A DNA stretch of 64,000 nucleotides, taken from Krasilnikovozyma curviuscula. Its lineage: Eukaryota > Basidiomycota > Tremellomycetes > Cystofilobasidiales > Mrakiaceae. The notes below the pieces were generated by a model. That model did no database searches, was not told the DNA's origin, and worked only from the letters and a program-made list of their open reading frames with translations. Location of the stretch: positions 1 to 64,000 of the forward strand of contig MVAQ01000061.1 in the NCBI GenBank assembly GCA_014825775.1, in the 5' to 3' direction. The translations under genes were made by a program, and so were the position numbers. This document shows, in pieces, positions 35,403-48,200 of the stretch. The number at the start of each line of letters is the position of its first letter. Within the stretch, counting starts at the first letter, position 1.

Positions 35403-38400
35403 ATGGCTGATATCGCGGTCTTGAGTTCCACCAAAAATCCAGCCTACGGCGAAGACGTCAAAGACCATTTTGTGAGCGGCAGGACCTTTATTCCTAAGAG
35501 CTTATAGCTGACTGTATTTGGTTAATGCTTGAAGTCTTCTTCCGATGAGGATCATTCTGAAAAGGAAGGTGCAGAGACTCACGCAAAGGAAGTGGATACT
35601 GAGGCTGACAATCTCCGAGTGTTGGCTGCTGATGTTGAAGCTGGTGAGGTTTCTGGATAAATTTTTGCCATGTGAAATCTGATTACTGACTCGCTGCTCG
35701 TTGTAGTGTGGGAGTATGCTCAGAAAATGACAGTTGAAGAGGTGCGTAACAATTTTCCCATCACTGTTTGACTGAGACAAATTAAGAGCAGTGTCTGTGT
35801 TTGATACCGGAAGGTAACTGAAGTTCTCACTAGAGCTTGGGTGGAAGTGAGTGCCATCTTCCGCTCCTCATGTTATGTCACGATTGGGTACTTCAGCAGC
35901 TAACTTAGTTCTTCATCTGATCCTGTTCTACGACAGCACCACGATGGTTTGTCCAAGAATTCATTTCATCTATGATATACTGATTCTTACTCTGTGCCAT
36001 GACTACCGATAAAGATCCAGTGAGTTACGGCTCTTGAGGCCTCATCTCGCTTTTCCCACCAATCGATTAACCTCAATTTTCCCAGAACTTCCCAAATACT
36101 GTCAAAGATCAAATTCAGATCTTTTTGAACCAAGAACAGTTTCAAGTTGCAAACTACCAGAGACTTCTTGAGGACATGAGGATTGAGGCTGCTCTCATCA
36201 AGTCTGTCACACCTCTGTTTTGAATTTGACTTGTGGCCGCTCTTGGGTCTCAAGGCTGGGCCATCTTCCTTCAGGTATTCATCTCCATATCCAGAAGTAA
36301 GAGCTGTCGTTAACATGGGTGATGATGTGAACCAACCAGTAAATACCTTCAGAGTATGGGTCTTGGGTGAGTTTTCGATCCAATTTCGCTTCCCCGCTCT
36401 TTATGTAGGTCGGGCTCTGATTGAGGACTTGACTTCCTCAGGAACAATGTGGTGTGGCCTGGGATCATTTATAAATCAATTCTTTTCTATCCGTACTCCC
36501 AGCATTTCGCTGTCTGTCAACGAGATCCAGCTTCTCACCTATCCTCTGGGACTCGCGATGGCGGCTTGGCTTCCCTCTAAAAAGTTCAAGCTTTTCGGGA
36601 AAGAACTTACTTTGAACCCTGGTCCTTTCAGTGAGAAGGAGCATCTTCTTCTTACGTGAGTTACGCGTCTCTGGGCAAAATTTTACGTGTTCTACGCCAT
36701 GGATCCGCTGAAAGCCCTCCTTTGCCTCTAGTATCATGGCCAACGTTGGAACTTCAACCCCATACTCGGCTAATATTATCATTATTCAAGCTCTGCCGAT
36801 GTTTTACAATCAGGTGAGTCAGAACCGGGCGTCAAATTGGACACAGAGCTGACGACTATTATTGTTATTATTTTATCTAGTCTTGGGCTAAACAGTACGG
36901 GTACCAGTTGACTACTACAATTGCCATCATGTTTTTGGGTATGTTCATATCTGGATCAGAATGGTATGGATGGTAATTGACCACAACAACAAACACTAAA
37001 ATGATAATCCAGGCTATGGATTTGCAGGAATGGCCAGAAGATTTCTAGTGTACCCAGAACATGCGATATGGTTTAACAATCTCTCTATTAGTGAGTATGA
37101 CTTTCTCCCTTCTTTTATATGTCTCTACTGACCCGCAATCTGTTGCACGCCCAGTTGGTAACTCATTAGTTCTCTTCCCGCAGAAATTCTCATATGCACT
37201 GACAGGAATCAATTCTTTGTTCCAAGCTTTGAACAAGTCTTTCCACAGCCCTGGGAATCCGGTCGCCAACGGCTGGAAGATCAGTCGAAGATCTGTGTTC
37301 CTCATCTGCTTCACTGCGATGTTCATCTGTAAGAATACTATCCACAAATTGCCCCCCCTGCTCTAGCTCATGTAACTTGGGTCATTCCAGATTTCTGGAT
37401 CCCGGATGCCCTCTTTGGTGCCCTCTCTTACTTCAACTGGACTACATGGAGTAACTTCGCGCCTTTTGCTGGCTGCTAGTTAGATCGAAAGTTCTGATTA
37501 GTCCACTTTGTTGTTCAGTTGCTCCTAACAATGTCCATCTTGCTGCGGTTACTGGATTGATCACTGGCGTTGGAATCAACCCGTGGCCCACATTTGACTG
37601 GAATTTTGGCAGCATGAGTTCCGTAAGCCCTTTTATAGACGCTAGCTTCTGCTATCCAATTGACTGTTCTCCCGTACTTCATCTCCCAGTACATGATCTA
37701 CCCGTACTTCAATACTCTAAACAGTGTGGCTGGTGAGCATGAATGGAAAGGCACTGCTCATTTTGAATCTTGTCTTCTAACACTGCAGTTTTTGGGTCCA
37801 CAGGCATGGCACTATCTATCCCAGTAATCCTTGCTTTCTGGTATGGTAATGTATACAACACGGGCTATCTCCCTTTGCTATCAAACAGGGTGTTTGACAG
37901 GTACACCAACCACTACAACGTCACTGCAAGTGGGTGATGTTATCCCACTTCTTACTCTTATTCTTCCTTAAATGCTGAATGTTTCTCTTCATGATCCTAA
38001 CGTAGTTTTGGACTCTTCTGGTCTCTTTGATCAAGAATCTTACTCGAATTATAGCAAACCGTATATGGCTGCCTCCAAGTGAGCTCGCCCTTTGTGGTTG
38101 CGATGGTCAACACGACTAGCAACTCCGCGTCGCTGATAATAACCTGTATGCTATCAAAAGCATCGTGATTTATACAGGTTTCTTTGCAACTTATGCTGCC
38201 ACCGTTGTTCACACTGTGCTTTATCATAGAAAAGAGATCGCCGGTGGAATCAGAACAGCTTGGAAATCGATCCGTTCAGGTCAAAATGCGAACGAGTCAT
38301 TCCAGGACTCTCACAATAAGGAGATGGCCAAGTACAAGGAAGCTCCAGAGTGGTGGTATTTGATTGTGACTCTCATCGCCATTGCCTTCGGTGTCGGCGG

Positions 38401-40192
38401 TGAGTTGATGCGCTGCCCTTGCTCGCGTCTGGAATCTCACAGTTTTTCCCTTCAGGCTTGGCCGGTTATCCCACGAATGCCAACGTGTCTTCAATATTCT
38501 TTGGATCAGCTCTATGTATTGTGCTAATTGTTCCTATCGGAATCATCTACGCAATCACTGGTACTCAAATCACTCTCAATGTATTTGCCGGTGAGTTTGC
38601 CACTCGTTGTTGCTTCTCACTTTCAAAGAGGAACACTCATTTGATTCCTTCTGGTATCAGAATTCATTGGTGTTCGTTCTTTATATCTTTGAAAGTTCTA
38701 GTTTCCTTGTTCATCACCTGCCTTCGTCTGCATTTCAGGGACTAGCTTACCCCGGCAATGCTGTCAGCATGAAGTGAGTCTTATTGCGCCGTGCTTGAAA
38801 TTTATCAGTCTGACGGCATCAATTTGGGTCATAGTTACTTCAAGTCCTTTGGTGTGGTGAGTGCTTCCATTATACAGGTGATGGCGCTCAGCCTACCTGA
38901 GGCTGAGCATACTCCTTCAGATGATCCTCGTCAATGCCATGTCATTCACTCAAGACTTGAAACTTGGTCACTACATGAAGCTGCCACCAAGACTTACTTT
39001 CGCAGTTCAAGTATGTTCCCCATCCTAGCTACCACGACATCGCTGTTGACATCAGGTGCGCATTAACAGATCTGGGGGACGCTCATTGCAGCCTTCATCA
39101 CAAGTGGAATTCTGAATTTCCAGATGGTGAGTTCAAACTGGTGTCAACTACAGCAGATTTTTCTATCTCACACATATGTCGTCATTCTTAACCAGAATAT
39201 CGATGGTGTTTGTACTACCAATCAACCAGACAAGTTTATCTGTAACGGCGTACGTCGGGGTTCTGCTTTCTTTGCAATTGCGTGCGTTCCGCCAACGAGA
39301 CTTTCGCGCTTAACCTTCCCGCAATCTTTTTGCCATCTTTCTACACAATTTCACCCGAATAGGAAGCCACTTTTTTTACAGCAAGTGTATTCTGGGGTCA
39401 GTGTGCTCTACTTTGCTCCATTGTTTTGTTTTCATAGGCAGGAGCTTACCAGCACCTTCCTTACTCTATAGGCACACTTGGTCCCGAGAGAGTTTTTGGT
39501 ACCGCTCCAGGAATTTACTCTTTAACTCTGCTTGGATTCGCTGTGGGAGGTGGGTTCTTTACGTTGACTCTCGCAGGGTGGCAGCGTGCCCCCTCAGGTG
39601 AAACTGCGCTGACCCTACCCACCATTGACATAATCTATCCCAGGTATTCTTCCTATCCCTTTCTACTTTTTAGCAAAGAAATATCCTAGATCTTGGGTTT
39701 CAAAAGTCCACATTCCCGTACTTCTGTCTGGAACGCTGGGCTGGGGTCCATGTACGTACTCTCCTGGGCTAATTTTGACGTTCTGTCGTTCATCATCCTG
39801 CTTCCTCCTGTAATCTTATTTATCCCCCACAGACTGGACTTTCAGTAATGTCTGGCCAGGTGCTGTCGTTGGCTGGATCTCTCTCGTCTACATCAAGAAA
39901 CGATACCTGGCATGGTGGTCCAAATACAACGCGAGTCCTTTACGGTCTATCTGAGATACTTATCTACTTAAACTGACTGTTAATACCCCATCAATAGTAC
40001 ATTGTAGCAGTTGCCCTCAGTAGTGCCATTCCCCTAGCTGGCATCATCATCTTCGGTGCACTTCAAGAAACGGACGTCAGCATCGACTGGTGGGGGAACT
40101 CGGTCTCCTACGAAGGTTGTGATGCTTCTGGCTGCCCAAGATTGGATTTACCGGATGTAGGATACATTGGAGAGGCTTCCGGATGGTTCTAA
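35403..40192 (+). CDS. Oligopeptide transporter, OPT family
   Basis: OPT proteins are proton-coupled importers of small peptides, glutathione or metal chelates in the plasma membrane. About twenty exons join to a protein of roughly 800 residues. The start is MADIAVLSSTKNPAYGEDVK, with an acidic cytosolic N-terminus. The OPT signature SPYPEVRAVV and PVNTFRVWVLG is at 36280-36365, followed by many helices. Recognisable blocks are INQFFSIRTPSISL, QLLTYPLG, FNWTTWIAPNNVHLA, GINPWPTFDWN, YPYFNTLNSVAG, GYPTNANVS, VNAMSFTQDLKLGHYMKLPP and NIDGVCTTNQPDKFICN. The end is VGYIGEASGWF with the stop at 40190-40192. Introns are unusually many and short even for this window. Substrate is unknown. Confidence 0.92.
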
Positions 40193-40983
40193 GGTAGTGG
40201 CAATGTCTCTTATTTCCATTTTAATGGTCTTGCGCTGGTCTTCTCTAGTCCAAAAATACATTAACGAGTTTCATTGGGGGGCCACATTGATCGTCCTCAA
40301 TTACATGCTCTTTATGACGCTCTATTGCGCTTTATTCCGTTTTATTACGCTTTGTTACGAATGATTGCTCTTTCGACGGATTAATTCACTTCGATCGGTC
40401 CAACCACGAAAGTCACCTACGAAAACGCAGACCGCTTCTTGACTCATGAACCTTTAATCCAGCAAAAATATACGTTCCACCCCTGTATTCACTTTCTAGT
40501 TCATCGTCATTTTTAACTCCGCAGAGACTGGGTTAGCTGCTCAATAGAAGAGTCATTGACGAGATCCAACTGGCAGTTAAGAGAGCAGGAGCAAACGACC
40601 GGTTTACTTATGACTTCAAGAACTCTTACAAAAATTCGACATACGTGAAAGCTTTAAAAAAAAAGAAGAAAACAAAAGAGAGTCGATTGACATCGCGCGA
40701 GTTGAGTAGGGGTGTTGTGGTGTAGGTAACGACGATGAGAGATCAGACCAAGAAGCTAATGATAGAGGGTATGATTAGGGAAAGATGCAAGTTGAATTGT
40801 TATTCAGCGATTGTTTTTTGTTTTTGTATTGGGGCCTCTCCAGTAATCATACTGACCGGTAGGGAGGTACACGCGAGTGCATCAGCCACTAGAAACGCGA
40901 GAAAAGCAGGTAGGAAGGACTCACCTTTCGACCCAACGCTCTTTTTAGTCACTAACTATCTAAAAATGAATTTCTAATGACTT
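40193..40983. other. Convergent 3' intergenic region, OPT and SEC14
   Basis: These 791 bp lie between two stop codons facing each other. They should hold both 3' ends. A run of ttta/tta with repeated cgctttattccg/attacgctttg sequence is visible at 40318-40360, a loose degenerate repeat. No gene was recognised. Confidence 0.4.
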
Positions 40984-42795
40984 CTAAGACGATGGAGCTG
41001 CAGCAGAAGCGGTCTCAGTTGCAGTTACGGGGACGGTGAATTGAGCTTGAGCAGCTTCAATAGCCTTCTGTCCCTCCTGCAAACATCAATGGCCAGAATA
41101 CGGCGATGAGTAACCAATCAGGCTTGGGAGAGATTTGAAAGGGAAGCATACAGGTGTGTTCCATGGACCGGCATCAGAAGTGGATGGATCAGTTGACTGG
41201 CCACCAAACTTGACTTCGAGGTTTTGTGGTTCAATCTACATGCAGTAGGTGAGTAGCGCGAACGAATTAGAAATTCAGTCTTTTAGAATTTCACTAGAGA
41301 ATTCCAAAGTGTCACCCACCTGCTTAGCTAACTCATTCTTCCAATCTCTACCAGGGATGGAGATCTTCTTGACGGTAACTTCATCCAACCATGGCTTCAC
41401 CAGCGACCATACGGTCGAGAAGAGGTACGGTGAGTTGATGATGAAGAATTTGCCCATAGTTTCAGGATCTAAGTCCAAAAATATCATTTGAATCAGTCCC
41501 ACATTTCGCCAGAGACAAGATGAGACGCTGCTGGTCAAACTTTGGCGTTGAGCTCGCCGTCACCCCGCCGCCACGAATTCAAAACCATTGAACAGAAGAA
41601 AGAGAAGGTCGGTAAACTTACAGTAGTTTTGTCCAATGTGAGAAGCTTTTCCAACGTAGTCTTTGACTCTGTAGAACTGACTCAAGCCGACACCGTTTAA
41701 GTCCAAGATAGTACAACTCGTTTCGACTTTTTCTTCTTTACCAGACGCCCACTGACAAGCTGGGATTCGCTCACGGAGCAGTTTCTCGTACTCGTACACC
41801 AAGCATTTGAGCATGCGTTCGGGCGTTGTCACTTTATAAAGGGCATTGATGTCGAGTTTGCCAAGGACTTCGACGTATACAGGCCGTCCGTCTTTGTCGA
41901 GCTTGTGGTCTGATATGAAGACCCAAAAGTGAGAACTTGTATCGTGGAAGACAGTGTGAGAATTGACATACAGTATTGAGGGTAGTAGGTGTCGAGGGCT
42001 TCCTTCTCTTTGCCAGATGGGTAGTCAAAGGTCCTAGGGTGGGCGTGAGTGTAGAGGAGCAATTTCCAAGTTTATTGAGGTGTACCAAATATAACGACAG
42101 GAACAAGACGAATTGGAAAAATATCAGTCCTTATTCTCTGAAAGAGTCACCTCATCTGCAAAGGAACAAATGCTACTGACTTGTAGAGCTGATCAGTTCC
42201 GAACTCCTTTCTCCATTCCTCGTTGGCCTTCCACATCTCTGTAGCTTTTGGCAGGTCAAACTTCCTGGCTCTCAGGAAACGGAGGAGAGTAGCATCGTCG
42301 TATCGGTTGTACCTGATGGCCCAAATCGAGGATACAACGCACCAAAAAGTGAGTTTTGGCAGACTTGGGGAGGAGTAGACAGCTGAGGGGCAAAGAAACT
42401 CACCCTGGTCCATTAGCAATCACTTCTGGTGCCAAAGGATCAGCTGGGCAGAGACCAGCAGTAACTAACTCTGTCCTGAACTGCTCCAAGGCCTGCGTCT
42501 GAGCTTCGTCCCTTTTTTGTCGAAGAGAAGTGGATCGACACAGCACGAATTCACAACCAGGCCGAATCAAACGCGTTGACGACACATTCAGCCAGAATGG
42601 ACAGGCCAACAGAACAACCAGAAGAGAGAATATGAAAGGAAGAGTCATCAGCGAAATTTACATTAGACACGGGGGCAGAGATGGATCGAACGTTGGCGTG
42701 TTCGCTGCCTCGGCCTATCGTCGAGTTGAATATCAAACTCACAAGTGTCCAACTCTCCCGCTGAGAGGGTCTTTTGCTGCAACTGGTGGGGTCAT
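40984..42795 (-). CDS. SEC14: SEC14-type phosphatidylinositol/phosphatidylcholine transfer protein
   Basis: The protein exchanges PI and PC and keeps lipid balance at the Golgi for secretion. The start MTPPVAAKDPLSGRVGHL (42793-42795) joins across an intron to DEAQTQALEQFRTELV, matching the Sec14 N-terminus. RYNRYDDATLLRFLRARKF (about 42255-42330) is the CRAL-TRIO N-terminal block. YEKLLRERIPACQW, CTILDLNGVGLSQF, VKDYVGKAS, MGKFFIINSPYLFSTVW and KISIPGRDWKNELAKQ follow in the expected order. The C-terminus AAQAQFTVPVTATETASAAA stops at 40984-40986. Size, about 330 residues, is close to the family's usual length. The start is chosen because the PLSGRVGHL stretch resembles the PLPGHLGNLT of other Sec14 proteins. 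Confidence 0.9.
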
Positions 42796-43078
42796 TGTAC
42801 GCTTCAGATAGAGGAATGTGGGGAGGAGGAGAAGGGGGTCTTGGGTGTCGATGGGTCGCTCTTCCAGTGTCCATCCCGCTGCGTTGCATCATTGACGAAA
42901 CTGGTAAAAAAAGTTGGGACTCCTGTTTCTGTCTCTGGGGTGAAACACAACTTTGGCATACAACATGCCACTCTTTCCCAGCTTGCAGAATTGGACAGGC
43001 AATTTAGTCCAATTATTCTGCATTTTATGTACAAGTGGCCCTCAGCGCCGTCAATTCGAGATGTTATTCAATTGGGTT

Positions 43079-43941
43079 CTACCCTCTGAAGAACCCCTTC
43101 TTCCCTGATTGCTCTGACTCCACCTGTGATGTAGTCCTTGGGACTGTCGACGGTGTGGACGTCTTTGAATCTTTAGTTTCCACAGCGGCCACGTTCTGTA
43201 AAAGAGCGCAATTGTTGGGATACAGTGCAGGCGATTTCCAAGGGCAGAAATACACTCACTTCTCTCAAAGCAGTTAAAACTTCAAGTAGCGAGTCAAGTT
43301 GATGGGTCGCGAAATTTCTGGCCTGGAGAGACGGCAATTTCTAGTTTCAGCGCCGGGAAACTTCCAAACCTGATGCAGAACGACAACTCACGGCAAGAGT
43401 CTTCTCCTCTCTGACGTCCTGAATCTTTTTAGCCTCTCTATCCCACAACTCTTTCCTTGCCTGCTCCAGTGCGGCGTGTTCCTTCTCCCTCGCCTCCCTC
43501 TTCCCCTCCCAACACCTTTTGTGGTGCGCCCAGCGTTCCCCAGGGAAAGGAGCTTCTACGATGTTCCCCTTGGTTTCTAACATAAGAGGAGCAAGGCTGT
43601 GGTGGTTTGAGTGCATTTTCATGAACCAATATGTCGACAGTCCTCCAATCACAAACTGAATGCGTCAACGCGACGTCTTCTTAGAACAAAATGTTTCCTT
43701 CTTTGTTGAACATTGGAGGAGGAACACTCACCCAGACGAGTTTACCTCCGCACCTTCCTCTAGCCCCTCTGAAGTCTCGGGAGCAACCGTATCCGTAGTG
43801 ATGGTGCATCTGTGGGACGGCTGGGGGAGAGGCAGCTGCTCCCTCGGCTGCTGCCCCTGCTCTTGATGAATTTGGAAGTGGGGGCATGCTTGATGGATGA
43901 GAGTAGTGCGAGTAGGAAGAATACCAGTGGTGTCGGGACAT
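43079..43941 (-). CDS. Small His-rich single-pass membrane protein of unknown function
   Basis: I do not recognise the family. The start at 43939-43941 gives MSRHHWYSSYSHYSHPSSMP; an in-frame ATG six bases upstream is possible. The N-terminus is rich in His, Tyr, Ser and Ala (QMHHHYGYG). After an intron a short hydrophobic stretch (FVIGGLSTYWFMKMH) looks like one membrane segment. A charged, probably helical region follows, KREAREKEHAALEQARKELW and REAKKIQDVREEK. Small exons then give DSLLEVLTALRE and NVAAVETKDSKTSTPSTVPR, ending SGKKGFFRG with the stop at 43079-43081. Such proteins in basidiomycetes may sit in mitochondria, but that is speculation here. Confidence 0.65.
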
Positions 43942-45256
43942 GTCCAAAGTGAGGTTCGAAAGCTTGTTCGGAACTGAGGAGGGCAGCTGGCTTGAGCAGT
44001 GTATTCAACAGGTCGACGGCCAAGTCAGATTCTGAGTGAAATGGGCTAAGTTCCAAGTTAACTCGGTGTTGTGTGTGTTAGTCGACCTGTCAGAGAGACG
44101 CACCAGTGTCCGAGCGCAGAGACGCGCGGTCGCCGGCAGGCCGGGCATGTTCGCCGTCGACGTAACGAAAAATGGCCAGGTCTAAGTAAACAGTCTGTCA
44201 AGCAGTGAGTCGATCAAGAAGGCCAGAAAGCCAACCCATATATAAAGTTGAGGTCTATGTTCAATCGATTCCCTTGAACAGTCGCAGTGGCATTAAGGAT
44301 AAAAGATACAGGTATATTTTGTTTTCGATCCTCTTCCACAGCAAAACAAACAGAACCCATGAACAGCCAGACACTATGGGTTAATTTTATTATACTTTGA
44401 TGCTGGAGTGCTAAAAAAAACTCTCCCCGTATCATTTAAAGCGCCCTGAGCCGCTATTGGTCCTTCTCGCCAGAATCAAAACAAAGGGAAGCCCACGGGC
44501 TGCACTGCTGGGCATGGTGGCTGGCGCTCTCTTCTCAGTTTGCAGTAGTTAGGGGCTTCTTCAAGAAAGAATGTGCCATTTATGTGAACTAAAGTCACAT
44601 TTGTACGTCGCATTACAGCTTGCTTCCCTGACTGGAACAGAGCACATGCTGCAGATAGTGACAGCTTGCGTTGAGCTCCAACCTTTTCTTGAAGAAAGAA
44701 GAACCATGGTAACGTTCGAAAGTAATTCTGACTTTCAACCTTGCTTCCTTTACCTTGAGGTCCAACACATCGGTAAGATCTGAGATCAATGCAGTCAGTG
44801 GCGTTCTGACCTCGACTACAAAATCTAATTCGTCCAGGAAGTTTGCTGACTTCGGAATCAGTCCCTGGAGTCAAAATCGACATGGAAGAAATCTGGAGAT
44901 ATGAGGTGAAGTACCCAAAATCACACTCGCGTCAGGGGCGCGGCGACAACTGAAACCATTTTTGGGAACGACCGACAGGGGTGCTCAGTTTCCCAACCCA
45001 CTGCATCTCACTGTTTCTTACGGGCCACTGTAAGCATTTGGATTTCAAAAGAACTCGTCGTGTCTTCTAGCTGGGCAGAAGGCTGTCGTTCTCTAAACGG
45101 GTCACTTGAGGCAGGCACAGGTTCAGCGAATTGGTGACAAAGGGATCCAACCCAAAACGTCAGTTCATTTTTTCCCCTCTCACTCGCCATCCCCTGAACC
45201 AGATCTGAATTTCGAACTGCTTTCTTACAGAACACCAAGCTGCAGAAGGGGAAAAC
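43942..45256. other. Divergent intergenic region before chitin synthase gene
   Basis: These 1.3 kb separate the start codons of the small membrane protein (-) and the chitin synthase (+). A GC-rich island with CpG-dense sequence stands out at 44098-44162, richer in G and C than its surroundings. No protein family was recognised. Confidence 0.4.
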
Positions 45257-48200
45257 ATGGCAGCAGCTTCATATACCCACAGGCAGGCAGCAGCCATTCA
45301 AGATCTATCCAGCTTGGTTATAACCTCCTTGACGTCAACCATCTATCCAACGGAGGACGACCTGTTAACTCTGGTCCATGCAAGAGCAAGAGGAGACTTC
45401 GCTTACACAAGGATAGGATCGACCTCTCTGCTCGTAGTCAACCCTCTGAAGAATCTGCAGAACCTCAGCGACTCAAGCGCCAAGGAGTATGCGGAAGTCG
45501 AATATCAAGATACGTCTGGTTTGAGCAGGAAGGGCGAGCTACAACCTCATCCGTATGAGTGGGCTGCTAGAGTCTACTCGGTCATGAGGAGGAGGAAGGA
45601 AAGCCAAGGTGTCGTTTTCTTGTACGGCGAATCCTCCCCACGTTACTTCCCCTGACGTCTGGTCTGACAAAAATTAAAATCCTCCTAATGTCTCCCGTCT
45701 CGCCGTCTTTTCTGTTATTCTGGCTTCTCCTCTTGGCTTTTATAGTGGGCTCACTGGCTCTGGAAAAACTTTCACGTCGTCGTTGTTCGTTTCCCAAGTC
45801 CTTCGCCTCTCTTCCAAAACCAAAAAAGATTCACGGATCGTCAATCAGATCAAGTCCATCTTTACCATTCTCGACTCCTTTGGCTCAGCAAAGACCCTCG
45901 ACAACGTCTCTGCGTCGAGGCATAGTCGGTATTTGGAGCTCCATTTCGAAGGAGAGTCAGGACGCATCAGCGGTGCTCAGTTGTTGACGTTTGGGTTGGA
46001 GAAGAGGAGAATAATTAAGCTTTCACCGGATGAAAGAACATTTCACGTCTTTTACCAGGTTCGAAACCGTCTCCGCGTTTTCTTCGCTTTGTCGCCATAT
46101 ATGCTGTGCACCCTAACCCCGTCTTATTTCTGAACCTTGCGCCTCGCTCATGAAGCTTCTAGCTGGTGCCTCACCAGAAGAACGAGAATTCCTCAGGTTG
46201 GACGAGCCATCCTCGTATACTCTCCTCGCCTCGTCAGGGTGCTACCGTCTTCCAGGTGGTCCGTTCAGCGACGATTCCGCACAGATGGGCGAGCTCAGGG
46301 TCGCAATGGCCACACTTGGCTTCAAACCCAAACACGTCAACTCCATTTTCAACATTCTCGTCTCGATCCTCTTACTTGGTAACCTCGAGTTCATCGACAA
46401 CGGCCTGCTCGAACTTAGCTACGAATCTGCCAAAGTAAAAAACCCCCCGGTGCTGGACGAAGTTTGTCGATTGCTTGGTGTACCGTCGGATCTCTTAGAG
46501 CAGGCTCTGTGCAACAAAACTAAGTTCCTGGGGCGAGATGTCGCGTCTGTATTTCTCATGAAGGAAGGTGCTGAAGCCCAACGAAACTCATTCGTGAGGG
46601 ATCTCTACAGCATCTTATTCACCTTCGTCGTCGAGCTCACCAACCGGAAGCTGGCACCCAATGAAGGAGACCAGATTCCAATGACGCAGATCGTTCTCTT
46701 TGACCAAGCGGGCTTCCAATCGAAGCTAACGTCCGGTACCATCGCCAGCTCTGCTCAGGCGCCTCTCATCTCAGCCTACGGACAAAATCAGTTCTACGAG
46801 CTGACGGTTAACTTCTCCAATGAAATGATACACTCGTATTATACCCAGTATGTGTTCTCGGACGACCTGGGATACAATTTAGAGATGGCGACCGACCGCG
46901 TCAATTTGCCTCAAGTACTCATTAACGACAACTTGGGTTGTCTGGAGTTGTTGCGCGGTGGTGCACTTGGATCACGGGCTGATGAGCGTCTGACTGGGTT
47001 GTTGGGTGTGGTGGATAAATCTACGGCGAAGATGAAAAGAGGGAAGGCACAGGAGAATCCGGATGGAGAGTTGCTCGATGACCTCTCACTCAAGTTCGGT
47101 GTTCACTCGTCGTTCATCACCAGTCCATCTGTCGGTCTTGGTCCAACTACTGAAAAGAATCTCTTTGGTATCGTCCACTATAACGGGAGTTGTACCTACG
47201 ACGTCACTGGTCTCGTAGAGGCAAACGACGACACCCTCGACGCCAGCTTCATCACTCTTCTTCGGAACTCGTCCGATCCATTCGTCGCGAAACTTTTCTC
47301 TGGAACTGGTATCACTACTCAACTGCATCCACAAGATAACGAAACTGTGGTGTTAGCCCAAGTCCCCACCACTTCTCTTAGAAGACCGACCCCAATTCTA
47401 CCGCCATCGCATGACGACGCTGAGTCCACCATACCACCGGTCATCCCTCCAGCAGAACCGTTATTTGATTCCTCCACCATTTATCCAGTCGCAACGCAGC
47501 TCAACGCATCCCTCGTTGACGTCATCTCATCGCTAAACCAGACGCGTCTTTGGAACGTCCTCTGCATCCGTCCAAATGACTCTGGCCTCCCAGGTTCTCT
47601 GGACAAGCGCCGAATCAAATCCCAGATCCGACAACTACTACTACCTCAGCTCATTGCGAGAAAACGTCCGGATATCGTCGCCCATCTGGACATCCGTCCG
47701 TTCATGGCGCGATATCGCATCAGCAGATCGGAACATCCTCATGGATCGATCCATCAGTGGGCGGATAAGAAGAGCTGGGTTGAAAACCAACAGTACGTGG
47801 TTGGAGAATCTAAAGTGTGGCTTAACTACGACGCTTGGAAGGAAGTGGAGGATGAGCTCCGTGCGGAGGAAATATCGCATGGTGCTGGTGGTGAAGACGG
47901 CGAGGAAGCCGAGAGTTTTGCGCCGGATGAACACCCCCTCAAGCAATCTACCAAACAACTCAGTCCATCGGGTACTCCTTGGAGAGGAACGTTTAGTGAA
48001 ACTGAGAGTACTGAAGATCTCCTCATCAAGCGCAGCACCACGGGTGATTCTGGATACTTTGCGTCCGCTGCAGGTGCTGCCGGCGGTTTTGCAGCTTACG
48101 AAGGTGTTGAATCTTCTCGGTTATCAAATTTTATCCCCGCTTCAAGAAGTGGCTATGCAGAGAGTTGGAACGGCCCTGAAAACTGGAACAGCGATGTCAA

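Noticed and set aside
46055..46075. GGTTCGAAACC, resembling a tRNA T-arm
   Set aside because: It falls at an intron start within the chitin synthase gene and has no matching D arm, anticodon arm or acceptor stem.
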